From: Candidatus Geothermarchaeota archaeon
Lineage (GTDB): Archaea; Thermoproteota; Nitrososphaeria; Geothermarchaeales; JDFR-13
Assembly (NCBI GenBank): GCA_015522055.1
Contig: WAMZ01000141.1
Coordinates: 1-5,598 of the forward strand
Length of the DNA: 5,598 nt
Direction: 5' to 3'
The notes under the pieces are model-generated. The model was not told the DNA's origin, did not search any database, and worked only from the letters and a program-made list of their open reading frames with translations. A program made the translations under genes and the position numbers. Below, piece by piece: positions 1 through 5,598 of the stretch. Every line of letters starts with the position of its first letter. Positions within the stretch are counted from its first letter, which is position 1.

Positions 1-37
1 ATATATTCAATCAATAAATATATTTTAGGGGAAGTAG

Positions 38-433
38 ATGGTATCTAGAGCCGGGGATCGGCTTAGACAGGCACTTAGAGACCTTGAACATGCCGAGAAA
101 TCAGTAGAGTTGGGAGACTATGAATGGGCCTGCTTCGCATCACATCAGGCAGCTGAGAAGGCTGTAAAAGCCTTATACAATCATCTAGGAATTGAGGTGT
201 GGGGTCATTCAGTGACTAGGATGCTTAGGGATCTGCCCGATAAGTATAGGCCGTCTGAAGATTTTATAGATATTGCGAGAAAGCTTGATAGGCACTATAT
301 TCCCGCTAGGTATCCAAATTTTCATAGTGAGGGTGCTCCCCTAGACTACTATAGTAGGGATGATGCTGAGAGGGCGGTTGAATATGCGAGGAGAATCGTT
401 GAATTCTGCAAAAGTAAGATTCTTCAAACTTGA
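38..433 (+). CDS. HEPN-domain protein, predicted RNase toxin of an HEPN/MNT pair
   Basis: This 131-residue, all-helical protein has the normal size of an archaeal HEPN protein. Members of this family are usually RNA-cleaving toxins paired with a minimal nucleotidyltransferase antitoxin. Visible family marks are the N-terminal helix with SHQAAEKAVKAL (residues 35-46), the LDRHYIPARYPN block (83-94), and an R91-x4-H96 pair matching the HEPN catalytic R-x4-6-H motif. A C-terminal helix rich in Ala/Arg/Glu (108-125) follows. The ATG is preceded by AGGGG at 27-31 with a 6-nt gap, and no better start is seen. AT-rich sequence at 1-26 could hold a TATA box, but the window edge prevents a firm call. 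The 3' end overlaps the nucleotidyltransferase gene, so the two are probably translationally coupled. The position two residues after His96, where a Tyr would stand in an R-x4-H-x-Y motif, is Glu98. Family assignment is strong; toxin activity is inferred from the family. Confidence 0.9.
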   Translation: MVSRAGDRLRQALRDLEHAEKSVELGDYEWACFASHQAAEKAVKALYNHLGIEVWGHSVTRMLRDLPDKYRPSEDFIDIARKLDRHYIPARYPNFHSEGAPLDYYSRDDAERAVEYARRIVEFCKSKILQT

Positions 434-803
434 TTACAATAAGGTGATGGATGAGCTTAAAAGATATGCATCGAGGTTATTAAATAGAGGGGTTAAGCTC
501 GTAATACTTATAGGCTCATTAGCTAAGGGAAACTACACGGCATTCTCAGATGCCGATATAATTATTATAGCAGATTCACTCCCAAGGAACCCGTTGGAGA
601 GGATACCCGAATTTATAGACCCAGATGTATCTATCGATCTCGATATCAGGGCATATACATTAGACGAAATATCAAGGATGGCTAGGGAAAAGAGGAGGAT
701 AATAAAGGAGATAATTCAATATGGGAAGCTACTAGCTGGAGACAAAAAGTTAATAAACGAAATTAAGGAATTATACGAGGAATCAAGCGATATAAACAAA
801 TAG
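399..803 (+). CDS. MNT-type minimal nucleotidyltransferase, predicted antitoxin
   Basis: This is a small protein of the DNA polymerase beta-like nucleotidyltransferase superfamily. It is the usual partner of HEPN toxins and in studied pairs neutralises them, in some cases by adding AMP. The core motif GSLAKG followed by DAD gives GS-x10-D-x-D (residues 39-53 from the chosen start), the metal-binding pair. A third acidic residue is probably in IDLDIRAYT (Asp80 or Asp82). The start is uncertain. TTG at 399 has GAGGAG at 388-393 with a 5-nt gap, and it places the family-typical KVRFFKLDY segment at the N-terminus, giving 134 residues. ATG at 384 (139 residues) or ATG at 360 (147 residues) are alternatives. 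With the TTG start the gene overlaps the HEPN gene by 35 nt. All visible catalytic residues are present, so this copy looks functional. Confidence 0.88.
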   Translation: MNSAKVRFFKLDYNKVMDELKRYASRLLNRGVKLVILIGSLAKGNYTAFSDADIIIIADSLPRNPLERIPEFIDPDVSIDLDIRAYTLDEISRMAREKRRIIKEIIQYGKLLAGDKKLINEIKELYEESSDINK

Positions 804-866
804 CGTATTATTGAAAACATAGGTCGGGGATCAAACAATATATGTATATGGAATCTGTCGAGTCAA

Positions 867-875
867 TTTTTTAAA
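867..875 (+). promoter_or_regulatory. Candidate archaeal TATA box for the second HEPN gene
   Basis: The run TTTTTTAAA lies in the 88-nt gap after the intact antitoxin gene. Its centre is about 26-28 bp upstream of position 898-900, where an archaeal transcript would be expected to start. The ATG at 901 would then be nearly leaderless, as is common in this lineage. The same T run could also help end transcription of the upstream pair. The call rests on position and base content only. Confidence 0.4.
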
Positions 876-900
876 GACTAATGTAAATGTAGTGAGTTGT

Positions 901-1291
901 ATGTCCAAATTGGATGAGATAAAAGTTTTGTTAAGTAGATCCAGGAAATTTTTGATTACTGCGGATCTGCAGATGGAGGAGGGTATGTATGATTTGGCTG
1001 TATTCAGTATCGAGCAATCGCTGCGGCTTTTCTTAAAAGCAAAGCTTATTGAATATGGTGCTGACTATCCCAGAACATACGGTATACGTAGACTTTTAAA
1101 TCTATTGGCTAAAGTTGCTCCCAAGGAAATAAAGTATCAAAATTAGGGAGATGCTAAGGAAATATGTTGTTGAATTCGGTCTCCCTGAGGATGCTTATAT
1201 AGCTTTTAGATATGTGGCTAGAGAGTATGTGAGGGAGGAGGTAGAGATGCTAAGGGAGTTGGCTGAGGGGGTGATGCGGAATATCGGATGA
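901..1291 (+). pseudogene. Frameshifted HEPN-domain gene (second HEPN/MNT module)
   Basis: The first frame, from ATG 901 (or GTG 892), encodes 81 residues ending at TAG 1144-1146. It contains the N-terminal half of an HEPN domain: helices around EEGMYDLAVFSIEQSLRLFL (residues 26-45) and a YPRTYGIRRLL segment (56-66). The C-terminal half continues in the next frame from 1133 to TGA 1289-1291, with the family-like AYIAFRYVAREY segment followed by a charged helix. Removing one base from the A4 run at 1139-1142 joins the halves into an uninterrupted protein of about 129 residues, the normal family length. It belongs to a different HEPN subfamily from the first gene: after the Arg of FRYVAREY there is no His at the R-x4-6-H spacing. 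The gene is most likely a recent pseudogene. A sequencing error, ribosomal frameshifting, or restart at ATG 1151 are alternatives. Confidence 0.75.
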
Positions 1292-1601
1292 CTACGTCGT
1301 CAAATAGGCCCTTAGGAGACAGGAAATATTCAAGAATCTAGACAAATATCTAAAGGTTATTAAGGAGGTGGTATCAGCCTTAGATCCTGAGGCAGAGATA
1401 TATTTATTTGGCTCGGTGGCTGAAGGCAGATACACATACTCAAGCGACATAGACATCCTAATAATAACTGAACTAAAACCAAGTATAGTTATAACCGAGT
1501 TATGGAAAGCCGGGATAGAGGACCCCTTCGAGATACACGTCCACAAAAAGAAACACCTACCAATATTCACCAGAAAAGGAAAACTAATAAAAATAGAATA
1601 A
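1281..1601 (+). pseudogene. MNT-type nucleotidyltransferase with broken N-terminus
   Basis: This is the partner of the frameshifted HEPN gene. The frame reads through a complete-looking minimal nucleotidyltransferase of about 106 residues if two changes are allowed: ATA at 1281 in place of a start codon, and TAG at 1305-1307 in the first helix. The flanking codons read SDDYVVK, stop, then ALRRQEIFKNLDKYLK, which continues smoothly into the conserved core. The core has FGSVAEG then DID (GS-x10-D-x-D) and a terminal PFEIHV segment whose Glu may be the third carboxylate. Between the amber codon and GTG 1368 there is no ATG, GTG or TTG. The longest standard product is therefore 1368-1601 (77 residues), which lacks helix 1 and has no spaced ribosome-binding site, since AGGAG touches the GTG. 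The catalytic residues survive, so a short product may still be made, but gene decay is the simplest reading. ATG 1288 opens a different frame that ends after 17 codons. Confidence 0.72.
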
Positions 1602-1750
1602 TCCAAAGATAATAATACCACATCCAAGTCTACCATAGAACCACAGATCCAAATACCACACCCAAAAATTCATCTTCAAGGCTATAGACAAGCCACCAAT
1701 GAATAATAACTAGACTATAAATCTGCTAAGAATATGTGGATAGGGATGGG

Positions 1751-1806
1751 ATCGTAAACCGAAAGTAAACCTATATTTTTTACGTTACCGTAAACCATCG
1801 TAAAAA
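1751..1806. repeat. Cluster of CGTAAA / GTAAACC repeats with dyad symmetry, possible operator
   Basis: GTAAACC occurs three times in the same direction (1754-1760, 1765-1771, 1790-1796), and CGTAAAAA follows at 1799-1806. One inverted copy, TTTTTACG (1777-1784), faces them. It can pair with CGTAAA at 1789-1794 (6 bp arms, 4-nt spacer) or with CGTAAAAA at 1799-1806 (8 bp arms, 14-nt spacer). Adjacent direct copies begin 10-12 bp apart, near one helical turn, as expected for cooperative protein binding. The last copy runs into the promoter-like element at 1803-1818, so a bound regulator could control the downstream operon. The repeats are seen directly; the regulatory role is inferred. Confidence 0.5.
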
Positions 1807-1818
1807 GCGGCTTAAATA
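1803..1818 (+). promoter_or_regulatory. Candidate BRE/TATA promoter upstream of the permease operon
   Basis: The purine-rich AAAAGCGG (1803-1810), like a TFB recognition element, directly precedes CTTAAATA (1811-1818), which resembles a crenarchaeal TATA box. Transcription would start near 1838-1842, leaving a leader of roughly 120 nt before the first permease. The closeness to the CGTAAA repeat cluster supports a regulated promoter. The long leader is unusual for this group, so the element at 1911-1918 may be the real promoter or a second one. Confidence 0.4.
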
Positions 1819-1910
1819 TTCATATAATTATCCCAATATATCTAGCTTTCTTAAAAACCTCTGATTTAGAGTCTCGTGAGATAAGTAATATTTCTGTGTT
1901 GTTTCAATAA

Positions 1911-1918
1911 TTTAATTT
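1911..1918 (+). promoter_or_regulatory. Alternative TATA-like element nearer the first permease
   Basis: TTTAATTT at 1911-1918 would place a transcript start near 1938-1943, giving a leader of about 20 nt before ATG 1959. The surrounding sequence is generally AT-rich, so the match is weak. It is listed because its distance suits the gene better than the element at 1803-1818. Confidence 0.25.
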
Positions 1919-1958
1919 TGTATAGGGTTTTGAGTGTAATGTTTCTGGTGTTTTCTGG

Positions 1959-2960
1959 ATGTTAATGGGGCTCAAGGCATTTGTACGCTGTAGGGAGGCG
2001 AGGTCCCTCGCATTTATAATCATAATATTTACAACCCTAATCGTCCCATTCCACACTATTGTAGGGCATTACGGGTTTGTTGAGCGTATGGCATCACGAT
2101 ACCTACCCGACGTCAGCTATGTATTGGTTAGGTATCCAGGAATGAATTTCCTGTTAAATCCGCCATATGGTGATGGAGAGGTCCCTATCTACCTTATGGA
2201 GGCCTCGGTATCCGGTGGAGGGAGGTCTCTCCAAGTCACTATATATAGCTTTGGGAACCTAGATGGCGTTAGGGAGCTATTTAATATAGATCTCGCTGGT
2301 TTGGGGGTGGATGGGTGTCTCCTCAGTAGGGAGGTTGCCGTGGAGCTGGGTGTCAATCGGGGTGATAAGATAGAGGTTATGTTTGGAGATAGGGTTGAGA
2401 CATATGTTGTTAGGGGTTTCTCGAGTATATTCCCGATGGTGGTCCCTGAGCCTGTCGAGCCCTTCTATACGGTGGTTGTCTATAAGGCGGTTGAGGGGGG
2501 TGAGGCATCGGGCCCAAATATATTTGAGTATGGGGGCTATAAACCGCTCCTTAGGGGTCTTAGGAGTGAGGCTGTTAATATACTGAATTTGTGGGGCTCT
2601 CCAATCTTGGTATTGGCGGCAATAGGTATATATATTGCGCTCCTTAGGGCGGTGGTCTCGAGCCGACATATAGTTGGGAATATGCGTGATATTGGGTTTT
2701 CGAGACGCGCTATATATAGCTATTTCGCTGCATCGGCATCTATATTGATTGTGGCTTCGACATTTGTAGGTATATCTGCCGGGCTCGTGGCTAGCCAGGT
2801 GGTGGCGAGGATACTATATCTATTGTATGGGCTGGACATTACGCCCGTACTTGGCTTGGACCAGCTGGTAATATTATCTTCGGGCCTGATACTGCTGGGG
2901 CATATAATGATTCTATTCTCCCTGCCGGCTTTGGGGATGGTTTATAGTGAGGGTGATTAG
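1959..2960 (+). CDS. MacB/FtsX-type ABC permease, first of a pair
   Basis: This 333-residue membrane protein has the layout of the MacB/FtsX permease family. It has one N-terminal helix (about 17-36), a large extracytoplasmic domain (about 37-210), and three C-terminal helices (about 214-233, 256-280, 302-326). The outer domain contains VDGCLLSREVAVELGVNRGD (117-136) followed by VRGFSS (151-156). This matches the usual pattern of a strand, then 'la..lg...GD', then a return strand in the MacB periplasmic core domain. The loop between helices 2 and 3 carries NMRDIGFSRRAI (241-252), the FtsX-family coupling segment that normally contacts an ATPase. It probably pairs with the next gene product as a heterodimer. 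ATG 1959 is the chosen start; ATG 1965 is possible, and neither has a strong ribosome-binding site. The substrate is unknown. The ATPase expected for such a complex is not in this window. Confidence 0.82.
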   Translation: MLMGLKAFVRCREARSLAFIIIIFTTLIVPFHTIVGHYGFVERMASRYLPDVSYVLVRYPGMNFLLNPPYGDGEVPIYLMEASVSGGGRSLQVTIYSFGNLDGVRELFNIDLAGLGVDGCLLSREVAVELGVNRGDKIEVMFGDRVETYVVRGFSSIFPMVVPEPVEPFYTVVVYKAVEGGEASGPNIFEYGGYKPLLRGLRSEAVNILNLWGSPILVLAAIGIYIALLRAVVSSRHIVGNMRDIGFSRRAIYSYFAASASILIVASTFVGISAGLVASQVVARILYLLYGLDITPVLGLDQLVILSSGLILLGHIMILFSLPALGMVYSEGD

Positions 2961-4050
2961 GGAGCCCTTGATAAAGCGGAGGTATAGACTTCTAACCCTA
3001 CTACTCATAGCCATTTCCATAACACTAACTATCACAAGCCTCAACACAGTCTATAGCCTATACACGGGCCTAGTAAACTACGTATCCTCGGGCCCCGACA
3101 CAGTAATCATATTCAGTAATAGAAGCACAACCCCATTCACCGGGATACTAGACCTAAGCGGCATAGATAAATTATATGGTATTGATGGTGTCTATGCGGT
3201 TTCGCCTGAGCTACCTATACCAGCCTATGTTAACGGCAGCCCAGTGATTGTTAGGGGGGTATACCCGGATAGCTTCAGAGCGGTGGCCGGCCCAGAGATG
3301 GTTGAGGGGGAGTATATAGATGGGGCTGACTACGGCGCCGCTTTGGTCGGTGTAGACCTGGCTAGGGCTCTAGGGATCCGTCTCGGGGATGAGCTGTTGG
3401 TTGCATCGATATTCAATAAATATTTCTCTAGGCTGAGGGTGGTTGGGGTTATTCGCGCTGGCCAGCCCTATGACTCGGAGATATTGGTCTATATTGGTGT
3501 CGCTAGGCATCTCAGGGGAGTACATGGGAACTACTCGAGTCTCATCCGGGTTAGGGTGGATCCCGGTAGGCCTGGTATAGAAGATGTGATTAGGAGCGTA
3601 TATATAAATGCCTCGCCCGAGGCTATGGTGGCTGGGCCGGTCGAGGTTGTGGACTACTACTCCAATAGGGTAGGTCTATCTCCACTAGTTCTATTTGTTG
3701 CGGTGGTTCCTCCGGCAATCCTCTCGATTATAGTCATTAAATACTTGGTTGGGGGGCTTCTAGATGAGCATAGTGACCATATAGGGATATTGGTCGATAT
3801 GGGGTATAGGGAGGGTGAGGTGAGGCTAAGCATCTACCTACAATTCCTAAGGTATATGTCGATAGCCGTTATCATCGGTATTGTGGCATCTACCCTACTA
3901 ACCAGCATCATATGGATGGTGGGCAATATATCGTTCCTCATACATATCCCGCCCCCACCAAGCCCCATAGCCTCACCAACCATAGCTACAATTATATATT
4001 TTGTGGCCTCGGGCTACTACTTCTACTATGGCTGGGTGGAGCGTGGATGA
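2947..4050 (+). CDS. MacB/FtsX-type ABC permease, second of a pair
   Basis: This 367-residue protein has the same architecture as the preceding gene. It has one N-terminal helix after a basic start (about 14-36), an outer domain (about 37-240), and three helices near the C-terminus (about 245-269, 304-326, 345-362). The MacB core-domain pattern is clear: GVYAVSPEL (81-89), GPEMVEGEYI (115-124), ALVGVDLARALGIRLGDELL (132-151) and RLRVVGVI (162-169). The cytoplasmic coupling loop contains GILVDMGYREGEV (280-292). Four N-x-S sequons (Asn58, 96, 195, 221) lie in the outer domain, fitting an outside, possibly glycosylated, location. The GTG at 2947 overlaps the upstream gene by 14 nt and has G-rich GGGGATGG at 2933-2940. 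GTG 2953 is an alternative. Tight overlap with both neighbours argues for coupled translation and one complex. Substrate and direction of transport cannot be read from the sequence. Confidence 0.83.
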   Translation: MRVIREPLIKRRYRLLTLLLIAISITLTITSLNTVYSLYTGLVNYVSSGPDTVIIFSNRSTTPFTGILDLSGIDKLYGIDGVYAVSPELPIPAYVNGSPVIVRGVYPDSFRAVAGPEMVEGEYIDGADYGAALVGVDLARALGIRLGDELLVASIFNKYFSRLRVVGVIRAGQPYDSEILVYIGVARHLRGVHGNYSSLIRVRVDPGRPGIEDVIRSVYINASPEAMVAGPVEVVDYYSNRVGLSPLVLFVAVVPPAILSIIVIKYLVGGLLDEHSDHIGILVDMGYREGEVRLSIYLQFLRYMSIAVIIGIVASTLLTSIIWMVGNISFLIHIPPPPSPIASPTIATIIYFVASGYYFYYGWVERG

Positions 4051-5598
4051 GGCTTAAAGCCTTAATCTATATGGCTATAGTCGCTGTAACAGTCTTAATT
4101 AGGCTTTACCCAGCCCTTGTTACTGGGATGCCCTTCTCCATAGATGCATGGCCACTCCTATATGATGCAGAGACGATAGAGCGTTATACACCGATCCCGC
4201 TTGAGGCCGCGGTGCTCGATAGTTATAATAGCTTCTGGCCAGGCAGTATATTTACATCGCTTGTCTCTGCAATAGTCCTAGGGGTGGATGTTGGGGGTCT
4301 AATGGCTATATTATATCCAGCGATAAATGGATTGGGTACGGCGGTATTCATATATGTATTGGGTAGGAGGGCGGCTGGTGAGTTTGCCGCTATATCGGCA
4401 TCGGCGATATCTGCTTTATTATACCCGGCCTTCTTCATGGGTGCTGGTGTCACTAAGGAGGCCTACACTTTTACATTGTATCTCGCAACGATGTACATCG
4501 TCTTATACGCCGGGAGATGGGCCGATTCTATACCACTGGTAATATTGTCCCTGGGCCTGGTATTCAGCCACCATCTAACGACATTCATGGCCTTCATCTC
4601 CCTACTCACCATCGGCTCTATATATATTGCTAGGGGGAGGCTTAGGGGGTTGGTGGCGGTATCCTCGGCGGCCACCATATTCACCATAGCGTATCTACAT
4701 TATATTGGGCTGGGGCATCTGGGGCTCAGGCTCCCTGAGTTCATACCCGAGACACTGATATCGATGGGTGCATACCTAACAATCTTCATATTCCTAGGCT
4801 ATATACATCCCGGGACGCGTAGGGAGGGTGTTAGGCTAACTATGAATATCCTGGCCTTATCAATAGTTTTGGTGGCGCTATCATATCTGGTCCTGGTTAT
4901 GGGGCTGACGACGGGTGAGCCTATACTTGAGGTGAGGCACTTCACCTACTCAATACAATATATCCTACTAGGTATACTTGCATATGTAGCCACAACAAAA
5001 GTAGGGAGCTCCCACAGCGGGATAGGCATATATTCCTGGTTCCTTGGGGTGTCATGGATCATAGTTTATAGCCTATTTGGGGGCAACCCATTCTTCCAGG
5101 CATTGATATATAGGTTCATCGACTTCCTTATACCCCCACTTGCATTACTGGCTGGGATATCGGGTGGATATGGTGGGTCAAGGGCAAAATATGTGTTGGC
5201 CGCCTGTATCCTAATAGTAGCATTGTCAAGTTTATCGATGTATGTCGATGCACTCTACCTCGGGGACCCATATCTTGGTGGTAGCTGGAGGAATAGAGTT
5301 GGAGTAGCCAATCCAGGAATATTCCTGTCAAGTCATATAGATTCGGGGGATACCATCCTATATGGAGACATGGTGGTGAAGTATATCTATGGCAGCTACT
5401 ACGGGTTCGATGTATGGGTCTCGCCGAAGTATCTCGAGGCCCCGGCGTCGGGAAGGGATGGCGTCTCTATTATATATAGGGGGATGGTTGAGACCGGCCT
5501 GAACCTAGGGCCATATAATATAATTAGGTATAGTGATGGACGCCTTAGGATGAGCCTAAATAGGGTATATGACAACAATGAATTATGGATGTATAGAT
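4047..5598 (+). CDS. Large polytopic membrane protein, probable GT-C-type glycosyltransferase (runs off window)
   Basis: The frame is open from ATG 4047 to the window edge (517 codons). The ATGA overlap with the second permease stop fixes the start. The protein has about twelve or thirteen hydrophobic helices over residues 5-400, then a soluble tail of about 115 residues, the layout of archaeal GT-C glycosyltransferases of the Stt3/PMT kind. Supporting marks are an acidic first outer loop after helix 1 (SIDAWPLLYDAE, 31-42), where GT-C enzymes keep a catalytic Asp; GAGVTKEAY (132-140); FSHHLTTF (173-180); and YRFIDFLIPP (355-364). The tail contains DTILYGDMVVKYIYG and ends with NRVYDNNELWMY. 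From memory, the latter resembles segments close to the C-terminus of such proteins, so little is probably missing. GT-C enzymes use lipid-linked sugars at the outer membrane face. Acceptor and sugar are unknown. A flippase or polymerase-like membrane protein cannot be excluded. Confidence 0.65.
   Translation, partial: MRLKALIYMAIVAVTVLIRLYPALVTGMPFSIDAWPLLYDAETIERYTPIPLEAAVLDSYNSFWPGSIFTSLVSAIVLGVDVGGLMAILYPAINGLGTAVFIYVLGRRAAGEFAAISASAISALLYPAFFMGAGVTKEAYTFTLYLATMYIVLYAGRWADSIPLVILSLGLVFSHHLTTFMAFISLLTIGSIYIARGRLRGLVAVSSAATIFTIAYLHYIGLGHLGLRLPEFIPETLISMGAYLTIFIFLGYIHPGTRREGVRLTMNILALSIVLVALSYLVLVMGLTTGEPILEVRHFTYSIQYILLGILAYVATTKVGSSHSGIGIYSWFLGVSWIIVYSLFGGNPFFQALIYRFIDFLIPPLALLAGISGGYGGSRAKYVLAACILIVALSSLSMYVDALYLGDPYLGGSWRNRVGVANPGIFLSSHIDSGDTILYGDMVVKYIYGSYYGFDVWVSPKYLEAPASGRDGVSIIYRGMVETGLNLGPYNIIRYSDGRLRMSLNRVYDNNELWMYR

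Larger units (their letters stand above)
1602..1958. other. Intergenic region between the toxin-antitoxin and membrane operons
   Basis: No gene or RNA is recognisable in these 357 bases. The first part (to about 1700) is very poor in G on this strand and rich in A and C; 1621-1680 has 4 G and 20 C. The middle part (1751-1806) holds the CGTAAA repeat cluster, and the last part is T-rich. Two promoter-like elements, listed separately, could serve the membrane-protein operon. The only ATG-initiated frames are a few codons long. Confidence 0.7.

Noticed and set aside
804..900. Small RNA gene in the gap between the two toxin-antitoxin modules
   Set aside because: No tRNA-like cloverleaf, C/D box pair or stable hairpin was recognised. 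The gap is adequately explained as terminator and promoter sequence.
1139..1146. Programmed +1 frameshift making a full HEPN protein
   Set aside because: A4 followed by a stop could allow slippage, but no stimulatory structure is obvious and the partner gene is also damaged. It is kept only as an alternative to a pseudogene.
1151..1291. Separate 46-codon gene starting at ATG 1151
   Set aside because: AGGGAG directly touches this ATG, leaving no usable gap for a ribosome-binding site, and the product matches the C-terminal half of an HEPN domain. It fits better as the shifted remainder of the gene begun at 901.
1305..1307. TAG decoded as pyrrolysine in the nucleotidyltransferase
   Set aside because: The site is a non-catalytic position in helix 1, the same gene also lacks a start codon, and no pyrrolysine genes are in view. 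Gene decay explains it more simply.
1292..1636. Open frame of 114 codons on the minus strand across the second nucleotidyltransferase
   Set aside because: It lies opposite a frame with clear nucleotidyltransferase motifs, and its translation shows no recognisable domain. It is best explained as a shadow.
1751..1806. CRISPR array or plasmid-type replication iterons
   Set aside because: The repeated unit is only 6-8 bases with irregular spacing and both orientations, and no cas or replication gene is nearby. An operator is the better reading.
2277..2669. Open frame of 130 codons on the minus strand inside the first permease gene
   Set aside because: The + strand frame encodes a coherent MacB/FtsX outer domain and helix here. 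The minus-strand translation is low in complexity and has no family features.
4223..4687. Short open frames on both strands within the GT-C-like gene
   Set aside because: The long + strand frame from 4047 is continuous, membrane-protein-like and coupled to the gene before it. The short frames are incidental.

Overview
The window looks like DNA from a hyperthermophilic archaeon, probably of the Thermoproteota (Crenarchaeota). The reasons are heavy use of AGG/ATA/CTA/GGG codons, purine-rich ribosome-binding sites, TATA-like promoter elements, tandem HEPN/MNT cassettes and 4-14 nt gene overlaps. No genus can be named from sequence alone. All readable genes are on the + strand.

Region 1 (1-803, AT-rich) holds an intact HEPN/MNT toxin-antitoxin pair. 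The small HEPN protein (38-433) is a predicted RNase with an R-x4-H motif. It overlaps a minimal nucleotidyltransferase (about 399-803) carrying GS-x10-D-x-D.

Region 2 (804-1601) holds a second HEPN/MNT pair of a different subfamily, and it looks broken. The HEPN reading frame is split by a one-base shift near 1139-1146. The nucleotidyltransferase has lost its start codon (ATA at 1281) and has an in-frame amber codon (1305-1307), although its catalytic core (1368-1601) is still open. A TATA-like element lies just upstream of the HEPN fragment.

Region 3 (1602-1958) is non-coding. It starts with a G-poor, C/A-rich tract, followed by a cluster of CGTAAA/GTAAACC repeats with dyad symmetry that abuts a promoter-like element, and then a T-rich stretch leading to the next gene.

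Region 4 (1959-5598, more GC-rich) is a tightly coupled operon of three membrane-protein genes. Two consecutive four-helix permeases of the MacB/FtsX type (1959-2960 and 2947-4050) overlap by 14 nt. A large polytopic protein resembling GT-C glycosyltransferases (4047 to beyond the window end) overlaps the second permease by 4 nt. The two permeases plausibly form a heterodimeric ABC-type complex, but no ATPase is present in the window. Pairing them with a GT-C-like enzyme suggests a role in moving or building surface lipids, glycans or glycoproteins; this is inference.

The most noteworthy observations are the decaying second toxin-antitoxin module beside an intact one, the repeat cluster upstream of the membrane operon, the permease pair plus GT-C arrangement, and sharp local reversals of G/C strand skew within and next to genes.
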